Source: Candidatus Poribacteria bacterium
GTDB taxonomy: Bacteria > Poribacteria > WGA-4E > GCA-2687025
Direction: 5' to 3'
DNA: 38,724 nt
Assembly (NCBI GenBank): GCA_002687025.1
Contig: NYZG01000128.1
Span: forward strand, 1-38,724
Shown here: positions 25,234-34,230 of the stretch, piece after piece
Numbering within the stretch: position 1 is the first letter of the stretch
Layout of the letters: each line of letters begins with the position of its first letter
Made by a program: the position numbers and the translations under genes
The notes under the pieces: generated by a model
Told to the model about the DNA's origin: nothing
The model's input: only the letters and a program-made list of their open reading frames with translations
The model's database searches: none

Positions 25234-26331
25234 ATGCATCTCCCGCTACGCGTCGGCATCGTCGGAGCGCCCAGGGGCCGTGGCTCCATATCCGCCCTGC
25301 GTGCGGTAACGGAGGTCGAGGTCGCGGCGCTGTGCGACATCAACGCGGACACGCTGGCGGCCGCGGCCGACGCGAACGACGTGGCGGGACGGTTCACCGA
25401 CTACGAGGCAATGCTCGACTCGGGCGTAGACATGGTCATCGTGGCGACGCCGATGCATCTCCACGCGCCCCAGGCGGTGGCGGCGCTGGAGCGGGGCATC
25501 CACGTGATGTCCGAAGTCACCGCGGCGGTGACCGTCGAGCAATGCGTCGAACTTCGAGACGCGGTCCTGGCATCCTCGGCGAAGTACATGATGGCGGAGA
25601 ACTACTGCTATCGCCGCGAGAACGTCCTCGTGCGGAGCCTCGTCGAGCATGGCATGTTCGGCGAGATCTACTTCGGCGAGGGCGAGTACATCCACGACGT
25701 GAAAGCCCTGCACCACACCGCCGACGGCAAGCCGACCTGGCGCTACTACGACCAGGTGGGCAAGCGAGGATGCACCTACGGCACGCACAGCCTCGGCCCC
25801 GTGCTGCAATGGTTTGGGGAGCGCGTTGTCTCAGTGTCGTGCATGGGTACCGGCGCCCGCACCGATCCCGAGCACCCGATGGACGACACGGTGCTCATGA
25901 ACTGCGTGACGGAAAGCGGCGCGCTCATCAAGATACGGCTCGACATGATGTCGAACCGCCCGCATGTCATGGATTACTACAGCCTGCAGGGCACGAAGGG
26001 CTGCTACGAGGCTCCGCGAGGCTTCGGCGGCAAGCACAAGGTATGGCTAGAGGACCGCGGCGACGGCGTCGAATGGCGCTCGCTGTGGGATCTGTCCGAC
26101 GAATTCATGCCGGAGATATGGAAGGACCCGCCCGCGGAAGCCAAACGCGCGGGACACGGTGGTGGCGACTACTACACCGTGCGCGAGTTCGTCGACGCCA
26201 TCCTGAACGACACCGACCCTCCCATCGACATCTGGGACACGTTGGACTTCACGTTGCCCGGGCTGATTTCGGAGCAGTCCATCCTGCAAGACGGCGCGCT
26301 GCTGCCCGTGCCTGACCCGCGATCGCTGTAG
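25234..26331 (+). CDS. Gfo/Idh/MocA family oxidoreductase
   Basis: NAD(P)-dependent sugar or inositol dehydrogenase family. 365 aa. Rossmann N-terminus VGIVGAPRGRGSISALRAV, then CDIN, VDMVIVATPMHLHAPQAV and HVMSEVTAAVTVEQ, which occupies the place of the classical EKP motif (here EVT). The C-terminal beta-sheet domain holds GCTYGTHSLGPVLQWFGE with the likely catalytic histidine. It starts at ATG 25234 with GGAG about 9 bases upstream, 5 bp after the DUF4432 stop. Probably oxidises the sugar handled by its neighbour. The EVT variant occurs in a 'SEV' subgroup of the family, some of whose members act on glycosides. Confidence 0.9.
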   Translation: MHLPLRVGIVGAPRGRGSISALRAVTEVEVAALCDINADTLAAAADANDVAGRFTDYEAMLDSGVDMVIVATPMHLHAPQAVAALERGIHVMSEVTAAVTVEQCVELRDAVLASSAKYMMAENYCYRRENVLVRSLVEHGMFGEIYFGEGEYIHDVKALHHTADGKPTWRYYDQVGKRGCTYGTHSLGPVLQWFGERVVSVSCMGTGARTDPEHPMDDTVLMNCVTESGALIKIRLDMMSNRPHVMDYYSLQGTKGCYEAPRGFGGKHKVWLEDRGDGVEWRSLWDLSDEFMPEIWKDPPAEAKRAGHGGGDYYTVREFVDAILNDTDPPIDIWDTLDFTLPGLISEQSILQDGALLPVPDPRSL

Positions 26332-26371
26332 CGACGCTTCCCTGTTCGACACGCATTGGCGAGCCGCCGCG

Positions 26372-26758
26372 CTAGCCATCGGCGTCGGCATCGTCGGCCG
26401 GTGAGGGATCGGCGTCGATGCCCTCCAGATACTCGTCGATGAGACGCGTCGCCTCTTCGGCTCGCTCGGCGGGGACCAGGAGCGCTCCCCAGGCTTCCGC
26501 CTTCAGCGAACTGCGCAGCGCGCCGTACGCGGCCATCGTGCTCGCCTCGACGCGGACGGGTATCTCCTCCGCTTCGAGCACGCCCTGCAACATCAGCGCG
26601 GCCACCTGATCCGGCGGGCCGTAAACGCGCTCCCACCGCACTAGCTCTACGGTCGCGGACGTGGACGCCGCCGGGCCCTCGACGAGGCTTGCCTGACAGT
26701 CCGAGCATACTACGGCTTTGTCGGTGTATTCGGCTCCGCAAGCCGGGCAACTACGCAT
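26372..26758 (-). CDS. Zinc-ribbon protein with DUF2007 domain
   Basis: 128 aa. The N-terminal zinc ribbon has C4, C7, C18 and C21 (CPACGAEY...VCSDC). Residues about 37-100 resemble DUF2007, the 'putative signal-transducing' domain (RWERVYGPPDQVAALMLQGV, LEAEEIPVRVEAST). The acidic tail ends in DADPSPADDADADG. Start ATG 26758 follows GGGAGGTG. It lies downstream of the ceramidase-like gene on the same strand with a 75 bp gap. Function unknown. Confidence 0.75.
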   Translation of the reverse strand: MRSCPACGAEYTDKAVVCSDCQASLVEGPAASTSATVELVRWERVYGPPDQVAALMLQGVLEAEEIPVRVEASTMAAYGALRSSLKAEAWGALLVPAERAEEATRLIDEYLEGIDADPSPADDADADG

Positions 26759-26833
26759 GGCACCTCCCGACGTGATTGTGGCACATGAGGTCGCCAGATG
26801 CTAAGCGCGCAGACACGGAGGCCGCTTCTCGCC

Positions 26834-28282
26834 TCAGTCCACGTCCGGGCCGAGCACGCCGTACGACCACGGTTCTACGGCGTCGTCCGTGCGCTCGACC
26901 TTGTAGCCGCTCGGCCCAGTACCCGGGGTCAACGTCGCGGCGAGTTCCAGGCTGGCGTTTACCAGCTTTGTGCCGGCTGCGACTTCCGCAGTGGAGTAGC
27001 TCGTCAGCACCGTCTCGTAGCCGCCCTCGTGAGGCTCGAACGCACGCTCGGGCGCGACGTACCCTATGCAGCCGTTCGCGAGCTCCACGACGAACGTCCT
27101 CGGGAACGGCGAGCGGCGCTTGATGTCGAGGCCCAACTCGCAGAACAGCTCCGCGGAGTTGGACAGGATCACTGTCTCCCCCAACTGAATCGCCTGCGCC
27201 TGCGTCGTGAACTCCGGCTCGCGCTCGTGGATGTAGTCGACCATCACACGCTCCTTGGCGAAAGTCCACTCCGTGGTGAACCTGCCCGATCGGAGCGCCT
27301 CGTCGACGATCTCTCGACTCCTCGCGATGCTCTCCGGGCTCGGACGCCGCCGAGACAGGCGCACGTCAACCGTGGTGGCGGCTACCGGCGTGTGCTCGCC
27401 GCGTTCCGCAGTGACCATCACCTTCACGGCTTCCGCGCCGATGCGCGTCCCGACGAACCGTCGCCACCGTTCGCCGAACTGCGGCTCCGTGATCGCCAGG
27501 TTGTCGACCTGGGTGACATCACCCGAAGCTCCCTGCAAGAACACCACCGGCGCAGCCGCGCCCATCGCTCCCTGTATCGTGCGCTCCATGTCGTACACGT
27601 AATCCGCGGATACCGTGCTGCCGTGGATCGTGCAGTGGCAGGCGTAGTTCACGACGCACCCGAGCCATTCCCCGGCCGTGGACCACGCGGAGATCACGCC
27701 TACCTCGGGGTCCGTGGGGCCGGCCGGTTCCAGGATGTCGGGATTCCCCTTGCCCGGATGCGTGTACACGCGACCGTTCCGCATGCGGAAACGGCGATTG
27801 TGCGCGACCCTGTCCTCGTGGCCGCTGCCTATGGAAAGTTCGGCATCCTGACACCTGCGGGCGGCTTCGCAGACCGCGGTGATGATCTGTTCGCCCACGT
27901 ACTCGGAGTACAGCCGGTCGCCGTTGACGGAGTGCTCGTAGAAGAGCGTCCGCACGAGCTCGGGCGCCTCGGAGAGATCCTCGAAACCGGTCTCCCACAG
28001 TGGGCCGCCGCTGTGCGTGTGCGACGCGCCGATCAGAAGGTGCGATGCGGGTATTCCCGCGCGTCGCTCGACCTGCTCGCGCACGCGGTCCATCAGCGTC
28101 GCCGAGCCGATCTGGCACGTGTCCACACCGACGAGAGCCACGGCCTCTCCGTCGTCCTCGATCACCGCGGCGCGTACTTTCAGCGGGTCGTGGATCGCGT
28201 CGATGAAGACCTTGCTGTAGCCGCCGGGCTTCTCCATCCCGAACGTGGGGGTGATGTCCGTGGTGTGGAATCCAGCCTTCAT
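26834..28282 (-). CDS. Neutral/alkaline ceramidase-like amidohydrolase
   Basis: 482 aa, matching the N-terminal catalytic part of neutral ceramidases. It starts KAGFHTTDITPTFGMEKPGG. Zinc ligands are likely H88 and H90 (ASHTHSGG) and H216 (NYACHCTIH); FLQGASGDVTQVD matches the region after the catalytic segment. There is no signal peptide, unlike secreted ceramidases, so it is a cytoplasmic family member probably acting on another amide. GAGGAGCG precedes ATG 28282. It lies 135 bp downstream of hyuB, suggesting joint use on amides or lactams. Confidence 0.85.
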   Translation of the reverse strand: MKAGFHTTDITPTFGMEKPGGYSKVFIDAIHDPLKVRAAVIEDDGEAVALVGVDTCQIGSATLMDRVREQVERRAGIPASHLLIGASHTHSGGPLWETGFEDLSEAPELVRTLFYEHSVNGDRLYSEYVGEQIITAVCEAARRCQDAELSIGSGHEDRVAHNRRFRMRNGRVYTHPGKGNPDILEPAGPTDPEVGVISAWSTAGEWLGCVVNYACHCTIHGSTVSADYVYDMERTIQGAMGAAAPVVFLQGASGDVTQVDNLAITEPQFGERWRRFVGTRIGAEAVKVMVTAERGEHTPVAATTVDVRLSRRRPSPESIARSREIVDEALRSGRFTTEWTFAKERVMVDYIHEREPEFTTQAQAIQLGETVILSNSAELFCELGLDIKRRSPFPRTFVVELANGCIGYVAPERAFEPHEGGYETVLTSYSTAEVAAGTKLVNASLELAATLTPGTGPSGYKVERTDDAVEPWSYGVLGPDVD

Positions 28283-28417
28283 GGCAGCGCTCCTCGGCTA
28301 GCGTTTGGGCCGTCATTGTGTGTCCGGCGCCGGTCGGGGCCAAGAGGGTAGCAGGGCGCCATCTCCGGTTGCGATCGCCAGGGCCGGGGGCGGATCAGTC
28401 GATAGCGTGGCAGTCGA

Positions 28418-30019
28418 CTACGAACGAGCCGTCGAGGAATGGTCCCTGTCGCGATCCCCTGATGCGCCGTGACCGCCGCCGCCCGGCGTCTCGATCCGCA
28501 CGACATCCCCCGCGCCGAGATGCAGCGTGACCTTCCCCGGCGCCTCGGACTCCTCGCCGTCTCGAATGACGACGTTATGACCCGTCTTGCCCGGCTCCCC
28601 GCCGGCGAGGCCGTAGGGTGGGAACTTCCGGCGCTCCGCGAGGATCGTCACCTGCGCGTCGCTCAGTAGCTCGACCTCGCGATTGACGCCATCACCACCT
28701 CGGAACGCGCCGTCGCCGCCTGAACCACGTCGCACGCTGTACTCACGCACGCGGAAGGGGTACGCGTACTCCAACGCCTCGACGGGCGTGTTCATGGTAT
28801 TCGTCATGTGGTTGTGGATGGCGTCGGCGCCGTCCTTGCCGGGACGCGCGCCCATGCCACCCGCGATCGTCTCGTAGTAGGCGTACGGCTCGTCGCGCTT
28901 GGGGTTCCATCCGCCGATGGTGACGTTGTTCATCGTCCCCTGACTCGCCGCCGGGACACGCCCGGGACACGCCTGCGCCAATGCCCCGAGCAGCACGTCC
29001 GTGATGCGCTGCGACGTCTCGACGTTCCCGCCCGCCACCGCGGCCGGGCGCCGCGCGTTCACGACGCTGCCCTCCGGCGCGATGACGCGGATCGGCGCGT
29101 GACACCCCGCGTTGGAGGGGATGTCGAGACCGATGAGGGCGCGGAAGACGTAGTACGTCGCCGAAAGCGTGATGGCGTAAACCGCGTTCACGTTGCCGGC
29201 GCATTGCGCGGAGCTGCCCGTGAAGTCGACCGTCGCTTCGTCGCCATCCACCGTTACGGCGACGCGTATCTCGACGGGGTCCGACGTCACGCCGTCGTTG
29301 TCGAGGAAGTCCGCGTATTCGTACCGGCCGTCGGGCAACGTCTCAATGAGGCGGCGGGTCATGCGCTCGGAATAGGCGAGAAGCGCGTCCATGTACTCGG
29401 TCGCCTCCTCGGCGCCGTACCTCGCGATGAGTGCCCTGAGCCGTTCCGCGCCCTTGTGGTTCGCCGCCAACTGCGCACGCAGGTCGCCGGCGCGCTCGTC
29501 GGGCGTGCGGACGTTCGCGAGTAGCATCGCCCACAACGCCTCGTTCGTCTCGCCTGCCTCGACGAGCTTCAGGGGCGGGATGATGACGCCCTCCTGGTAC
29601 AGCTCGCGCGACAGCGGCATGGAACCCGGCGACATCCCGCCCACATCGGCGTGGTGTGCGCGATTCGCCGCAAATCCAATGGGCGTGCCGTCATCAAGGT
29701 GGATCGGCGTCACGAGCGTGATGTCCGGTAGATGCGTGCCGCCTCGGTACGGGTCGTTCAGGATGGCGACATCGCCCGGCGCGAACTCCAACGCCTCGAT
29801 ACACGCACGCAGGGAGAGCGGCATCGCGCCGAGGTGAACCGGAATGTGCGCCGCCTGCGCGACCATGCGTCCCGACGCGTCGAACAGGGCGCACGAGAAA
29901 TCGCGCCGCTCCTTGATGTTCGGCGAGTACGCGGTGCGGCGGAGGACGACGCCCATCTCATCCGCGACGGAGGCGAACAGGTGCTTGAACACTTCCAGCC
30001 GGACGGCGTCATGACTCAT
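28418..30019 (-). CDS. hyuB: Hydantoinase/5-oxoprolinase/acetone-carboxylase-type subunit B
   Basis: 533 aa, full-length HyuB-family protein. Conserved segments: DEMGVVLRRTAYSPNIKERR near the N-terminus, GDVAILNDPYRGGTHLPDIT, then ANRAHHADVGGMSPGSMP with probable metal-binding His/Asp. Near the C-terminus it has GARPGKDGADAIHNHMTNT and the glycine-rich TPGGGGHGASGDRD end. It works with the ATP-binding subunit HyuA encoded upstream; the two genes overlap by 4 bases (ATGA, 30016-30019). Substrate may be a hydantoin, oxoproline or a ketone; sequence alone does not say. Confidence 0.93.
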   Translation of the reverse strand: MSHDAVRLEVFKHLFASVADEMGVVLRRTAYSPNIKERRDFSCALFDASGRMVAQAAHIPVHLGAMPLSLRACIEALEFAPGDVAILNDPYRGGTHLPDITLVTPIHLDDGTPIGFAANRAHHADVGGMSPGSMPLSRELYQEGVIIPPLKLVEAGETNEALWAMLLANVRTPDERAGDLRAQLAANHKGAERLRALIARYGAEEATEYMDALLAYSERMTRRLIETLPDGRYEYADFLDNDGVTSDPVEIRVAVTVDGDEATVDFTGSSAQCAGNVNAVYAITLSATYYVFRALIGLDIPSNAGCHAPIRVIAPEGSVVNARRPAAVAGGNVETSQRITDVLLGALAQACPGRVPAASQGTMNNVTIGGWNPKRDEPYAYYETIAGGMGARPGKDGADAIHNHMTNTMNTPVEALEYAYPFRVREYSVRRGSGGDGAFRGGDGVNREVELLSDAQVTILAERRKFPPYGLAGGEPGKTGHNVVIRDGEESEAPGKVTLHLGAGDVVRIETPGGGGHGASGDRDRDHSSTARS

Positions 30020-32010
30020 GTCGCGTTCACCTCGATGAGGACGTTTCTCCGGGCGTCGACGGCGGCGCGATCTTCGTCGCCTAGCAGGATCGTCGTGTCG
30101 CGCTGCATGATGACGGCCGGCCCCACGATGCGCGCTCCCGGGCGTAACGCTTCGCCGTCGTAGAAGTCCGCCTCGACTGTTCCGCCCGCCAGGACGACTT
30201 GCCGTCGCTCCTGTCTCGCCATGGACGGGTCGTCCCCCTCGATCTCGTCTGCGCGAAGCGTCGGAGTCGGCGTGCTTCCCACCGCGCGGACGCGTAGGTT
30301 CACTATCTCGACGGCCGTGTCCGCGTCGCCGTGCCCGTATCGCTCCCCGTGCGCGCGATGGAACGCCGCGGCGTAGTCGTCCTCGAACGGCACGGTGAGT
30401 TCGTAAGACTGGCCGCGGTAGCGCATGTCCAGCTCTCGATGCACGGTCACGCGCGATTCCGGCACGCCCTCCGCGACGGTCTCGGCGGCTCCGCGTTCGA
30501 CGAGTGGGGCGAATATCTCCGTGAGAACGTCAGCCGCCGTGTCGCCGGGCAGCATGACGGTGCGCACGTAGTCCTTCACGACATCCGCCACGAGCATGCC
30601 AAACGCCGAGAGCGTCGACGCCCCGTACGGCGCCAACACGCGGTCCATGCCGAGGCCGCGCGCGAGGTCGCACGCGTGGAGGCCGCCCGCCCCACCGAAC
30701 GATAGGAACACGAAGTCCGTCGGGTCGTGCCCCCGCTCGACTGAGATCACGCGAACGGCGCGTTCCATGTGCGCGTTCACGACCTGCACCACGCCAAGCG
30801 CCGCCGTCTGCGCGAGCGTCAACGAGCCGGCCGGCGTCAGGTCCGCCTGTCGGCCGAGCTCCTCCAATGCTTCCGTGGCGCGGGCGACATCCAAAGCCAT
30901 TTCGCCGCCTAGGAATCGCTCGGGCGCAAGGCGGCCGAGAACGATATTCGCGTCCGTTACCGTCGGTCGGTCGCCGCCTCGCCCATAGCATACCGGCCCC
31001 GGGTCGGACCCCGCGCTCTCGGGCCCGACACGCAACGCGCCGCCCGCGTCCACGGTGGCGATGGAGCCGCCACCCGAGCCGACGGTGTGGATGTCGATCA
31101 CGGGGATGCGTATGGGTAGCCCGCCGATCTCCGACTCCGTCGTCACCTGCGGCTCGCCTAGCGACAGGGAGACGTCCGTCGACGTGCCGCCCATGTCGAA
31201 GCCGACCACGCGGTCGAATCCCGCCGCCTGCCCGACATGCACCGCTCCGACCACTCCACCCGCAGGCCCGGAGAGTATCGTGCGCACGGCTTGGGTCCGC
31301 GCCTCGTCCGAGCGGATGCTGCCGCCGTTGGACTGCATGATGCGGAAGTCGCGCCCCTCCAGGGCATCTTCAAGATGGCCCAGGTAGCGGTTCAGTATCG
31401 GCGCGACATAGGCGTTCACCGCGGTCGTGCTCGCGCGTTCGTATTCGCGGAACTCGGGCAGGATTTCGGCGGATGCGGAGACCAGGAATCCGGCGTCCCG
31501 CAACGCCCTCACGACGGTCGCCTCGTGCTCGGGGCGCAGGAAAGAGAACAACAGGCACAACGCGACCGACTCCGCCCGCGCCTCGCTTAACGCGGCCGTT
31601 AGCTCGGCGAGCTCGGATGCGTCCGGCGAGGCGAGCGCCACGCCCTCACGCGTCACCCGCTCCGTCACCTCGAAGCAACGGCCGGGCGGCACGAGCGGCT
31701 CGGGACGGTCGCAGAAGAAGTCGTATATGTCGGTGCGCGTCTGACGGGCGATCGTGAGCAGGTCGCGGAAGCCGCGCGTCGTGACGAACGCGGTGCGCGC
31801 TCCCTTGCGCTCCAACAGCGCGTTCGTCGCGACGGTCGAGCCGTGCACGATGGCCGCGGTCGCGTCGGAAACGCGGGCCAAGCCTTCGAGCACGGCGCGC
31901 GCGGGGTTGTCCGGGGTGGACAGGACCTTGAAGGTCGCGATCTCCTCGCTGCGTTCGTCGAGGAGCACGAAGTCTGTGAACGTGCCGCCGATGTCGACGC
32001 CTATGCGCAT
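30016..32010 (-). CDS. hyuA: Hydantoinase/5-oxoprolinase-type subunit A, ATP-dependent
   Basis: 664 aa. N-terminal actin/hexokinase-like nucleotide-binding motif GVDIGGTFTDFVLLDE, then VHGSTVATNALLERKGARTA and VGFDMGGTSTDVSL (a second phosphate loop). GSGGGSIATVDAGGALRVGP and VGPAVIMQRDTTILL close the domain. All are hallmarks of HyuA/OplA/AcxA families. ATG 32010 matches the conserved start MRIGVDIGG; the frame is open 66 bases further up into the toxin gene without similarity. It begins 31 bp after vapC and overlaps hyuB, so an operon with both is possible. Confidence 0.93.
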   Translation of the reverse strand: MRIGVDIGGTFTDFVLLDERSEEIATFKVLSTPDNPARAVLEGLARVSDATAAIVHGSTVATNALLERKGARTAFVTTRGFRDLLTIARQTRTDIYDFFCDRPEPLVPPGRCFEVTERVTREGVALASPDASELAELTAALSEARAESVALCLLFSFLRPEHEATVVRALRDAGFLVSASAEILPEFREYERASTTAVNAYVAPILNRYLGHLEDALEGRDFRIMQSNGGSIRSDEARTQAVRTILSGPAGGVVGAVHVGQAAGFDRVVGFDMGGTSTDVSLSLGEPQVTTESEIGGLPIRIPVIDIHTVGSGGGSIATVDAGGALRVGPESAGSDPGPVCYGRGGDRPTVTDANIVLGRLAPERFLGGEMALDVARATEALEELGRQADLTPAGSLTLAQTAALGVVQVVNAHMERAVRVISVERGHDPTDFVFLSFGGAGGLHACDLARGLGMDRVLAPYGASTLSAFGMLVADVVKDYVRTVMLPGDTAADVLTEIFAPLVERGAAETVAEGVPESRVTVHRELDMRYRGQSYELTVPFEDDYAAAFHRAHGERYGHGDADTAVEIVNLRVRAVGSTPTPTLRADEIEGDDPSMARQERRQVVLAGGTVEADFYDGEALRPGARIVGPAVIMQRDTTILLGDEDRAAVDARRNVLIEVNAT

Positions 32011-32041
32011 GTGCTGTGCGTGCTCCGGGCGCGTGGGGCCA

Positions 32042-32515
32042 CTACCCTGGCTCGACCAACCGAGTGGGGTCGACAACCTGGAGTTCTTCGCTCAGGGCCG
32101 CAGCATTCAACGCCGCGTCGGAAGACACGAATATCAGACCTGCATCACGCGTTCGCCGTAGCACACGATGCGCCTCGCAGGCTGCGGCAAGATGCACAGC
32201 GTCGTAGCCACGCAGGAAGTACTTCACGGCTAGATTGCGCGCGTTGAGGAGAAGCCGGGGAGTTGTAGGAACGGCCAGCCAGCGGATATCGAAGTCGGCA
32301 TGGAATTCACGTATGGCCCCCTGGATTTCCGCAAGTACCCCATCGCCATCGCGCCCGCGTCTGGCCAGACCTGCTGCGACCTCTACGGCGCCAATGTCCG
32401 ACATATGGACGTTGTGCTCGCTCTCGAAGTCGAGGATGTGGCTAACGAATTGGCTTCCCGGCTCGACGACGTACTTCTTCACCACCGCGCTGGCATCGAA
32501 GTAGTAGTCTGCCAC
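32042..32515 (-). CDS. vapC: PIN-domain ribonuclease toxin, VapC type
   Basis: 157 aa PIN domain. Acidic active-site residues are all present: D7 (YYFDASAVVKKYV), E45 (VEVAAG), D105 (GYDAVHLA) and D123 (FVSSDAAL). Expected to cut RNA when freed from its antitoxin. It starts at GTG 32515, directly after the antitoxin stop codon (zero gap), the usual arrangement. A solitary PIN protein is less likely given this partner. Confidence 0.85.
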   Translation of the reverse strand: MADYYFDASAVVKKYVVEPGSQFVSHILDFESEHNVHMSDIGAVEVAAGLARRGRDGDGVLAEIQGAIREFHADFDIRWLAVPTTPRLLLNARNLAVKYFLRGYDAVHLAAACEAHRVLRRTRDAGLIFVSSDAALNAAALSEELQVVDPTRLVEPG

Positions 32516-32779
32516 CTACCCACGATCCTCGATGATCGTCTCCGACACGGGTTTCCCCTTTATGCGGATGGGTGTGAACGGCCGCCCCCTGCGCGCATTG
32601 TGGGGATCGGGTATTCGGTCAATGACACCCGCCTCCAAGAGCCGTCGATGGTATTCGGGGATATCTTGGTCGTCGTACCTCTTGGCGAGCCGCTGCAAGG
32701 CGTCGCGGGCGGCGTCCAACTCCTCGTCTGCCAACTGTTCGACTAACAGGCGCAGTTCACCGCGTGTCGCGGTTGCCAT
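32516..32779 (-). CDS. Antitoxin of the VapBC-type pair
   Basis: 87 aa. The N-terminal helical part (LRLLVEQLADEELDAARDAL) is common to small type II antitoxins. The C-terminal stretch IRIKGKPVSETIIEDRG resembles toxin-binding tails of the 'GKPLSExxIEDR' class found next to PIN toxins. Start ATG 32779 has a G-rich site (GGGGGTTC) upstream. Exact antitoxin family is uncertain, so no symbol is given. Confidence 0.75.
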   Translation of the reverse strand: MATATRGELRLLVEQLADEELDAARDALQRLAKRYDDQDIPEYHRRLLEAGVIDRIPDPHNARRGRPFTPIRIKGKPVSETIIEDRG

Positions 32780-32921
32780 ATTCAGAACCCCCAGAGCAGA
32801 GAACCCCAGCGCGGCATGGGGGAATGGTAAGCCCCGCCGCGAGGAAACGGAAGCTGTGCGTGCGGTTCCCTATCTCCGCGCGACACACGCAACATCGCGA
32901 GTACGGTGACGCGTGAGCGGA

Positions 32922-33270
32922 TCACGTCGAGGCATCTCGTGGACGCCCTCGCCGAGATACAAGGCCGGCCGTATCCCGAGTGGCGCCGCGGGAGGCCCAT
33001 GACGACGCTATGTCGCCGCCGACATCCCTCGGGGTGGCTAGGCCCAAGCGCAACATCCGCAACAACCCGCCGGTGGCGCGGCTTCAGACGACCTGCGCAT
33101 CCGCAACGGCCCGGGCGATGTTGCGGATGGCGCGTGCGCCCCGAACCCGCATGAACACCCGGATGTTGCGGATGTTGCGGGTGTTGGGGTGGGAGGAGAT
33201 CGCCGGTGACTACGACACGTGGGAGCTGGAGGCGCTTGTCGACGATTCCCCCGCCGCGGTCGAGGCTTGC
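32922..33270. repeat. Direct repeat copy 1, decayed DUF3631 3'-end
   Basis: About 345 bp, roughly 90% identical to 33507-33849. Its plus-strand frame gives ITSRHLVDALAEIQGRPYPE then WRRGRPMTT, which resembles the DUF3631 domain of plasmid/phage helicase-primase-type proteins (pattern LVxAL...RPWxEWRxGKPxT). After that the frame is broken. Another frame gives ARPKRNIRNNPPVAR and PNPHEHPDVADVAGV, like the repetitive C-terminus of such proteins. The copy also carries a self-complementary pair: GCAACATCCGCAAC near 33053 and GTTGCGGATGTTGC near 33166. Confidence 0.6.
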
Positions 33271-33506
33271 TGTACGTCGCCGTGCGGGATCACAGCTGGG
33301 GGCCGCCGAGCCGTCGCAGTCCGACCTCGATATCGACGTTCGCGAAAACGCCGTCGATGTCCCGTTCATCGCCGACGGTCGACAAGAGAACATCCACTTC
33401 GTCTGTCGTCGAGCGATCACGGGGTCGGCGAACGGCGATCGGGACGTGCAGCTTCTGATAGACATCCGCGTCGTGTTCGACGCGCGGGACGGCGGCGCGG
33501 CGCGGG
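33271..33506. other. Spacer between the direct repeats
   Basis: 236 bases, open in several frames on both strands. The plus frame contains VQLLIDIRVVFDARDGG, which could be the part of DUF3631 just before the repeat, so copy 2 may keep more of the gene. The segment before it (DLDIDVRENAVDVPFIADGR) is not recognised. Confidence 0.35.
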
Positions 33507-33849
33507 TCACATCGAGGCATTCGGTGGTCGTCCTCGCCGAGATGCAAGGCCGGCCGTATCCCGAGTGGCGCGGCGGGAGGCCCATGACGACGCTATGTCG
33601 CCGCCGACATCCCTGGGGGTGGCGAGGCCCAAGCGCAACATCCGCAACAACCCGCCGGTGGCGCGGCTTCAGACGACCTGCGCATCCGCAACGGCCCGGG
33701 CGGTGTTACGGATGCGCGTGCGCCCCGAACCCGCATGAACACCCGGATGTTGCGGATGTTGCGGATGTTGCGGGGGAGATCGCCGGCGACTACGACACGT
33801 GGGAGCGGGAGGCGCTTGCCGACGATTCCCCGCTGCGGTCGCGGCTTGC
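33507..33849. repeat. Direct repeat copy 2, decayed DUF3631 3'-end
   Basis: Begins like copy 1 (TCAC-TCGAGGCAT) 585 bp downstream and ends at the GACGATTCCCC stretch. It encodes VTSRHSVVVLAEMQGRPYPE and WRGGRPMTT, then a shift, then PNPHEHPDVADVADVAGEIA. Here the GATGTTGCG 9-mer is repeated three times in tandem (33750-33775), against two in copy 1. Copy number of this 9-mer is a likely hot spot. Confidence 0.6.
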
Positions 33850-34190
33850 GTCGGGTCGGGTTGGGTCGGGGCATCGTGTTCCATGTTCACTGTCGACCCA
33901 CGGACGCCCCAGAGGAGCGCGGCATGCCCGCAATGTCCGAAGCCATTCTCCAGCGCGGAGACGATGCGCCCCTGACTCCGCCGGTTACGGTCCGCGCCGG
34001 CCCCTCGACATGATCTTCGAGCCCGACACGGCGTTCCTCCGGCACGTCCGCGTCGAAGACGAGGGAGCCAGACCCAACCACGCCGCTATCCCGCCACTAC
34101 CGAGGAGCCATACGCGCCTCCGAGCGGGCGGCCAACCTGGGAACGAGACCATGAGACGGCCCCGGTGTGGCTGCGCGCGTCCGAACGACC
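33850..34190. other. Intergenic region before padR
   Basis: About 340 bases. A plus-strand frame continuing from the repeat stays open to the padR promoter, but nothing in it is recognisable and the codon pattern is poor. Confidence 0.4.
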
Positions 34191-34219
34191 TTGACATATA
34201 GTACGATTCGGTCTATTCT
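34191..34219 (+). promoter_or_regulatory. Strong sigma70 promoter of padR, leaderless arrangement
   Basis: TTGACA (34191-34196), a 17 bp spacer, TATTCT (34214-34219). The ATG of padR is at 34229, only 9 bases past the -10, so transcription would start at or within a few bases of the start codon. No ribosome site fits in between. Confidence 0.75.
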
Positions 34220-34230
34220 CTATGTACTAT
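34198..34230. promoter_or_regulatory. Inverted repeat over the padR promoter, putative autoregulatory operator
   Basis: ATAGTAC (34198-34204) and GTACTAT (34224-34230) are perfect 7-bp complements 19 bases apart. They flank the -10 and include the start codon. PadR-type repressors commonly bind inverted repeats in their own promoters, so PadR is the likely ligand. Confidence 0.5.

Noticed and set aside
26798..28351. A 517-codon plus-strand frame opposite the ceramidase-like gene
   Set aside because: Antisense artefact of GC-rich coding sequence; the minus-strand protein has clear family motifs.
33053..33180. CRISPR array suggested by repeated CATCCGCAAC-type units
   Set aside because: Units are short, in both orientations and unevenly spaced; they are parts of a decayed coding repeat.
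33290..33547. An 85-codon minus-strand frame between the direct repeats
   Set aside because: Looks weakly protein-like (VEHDADVYQKLHVP), but I could not tie it to a family, and the plus-strand frame there reads into DUF3631-like sequence.
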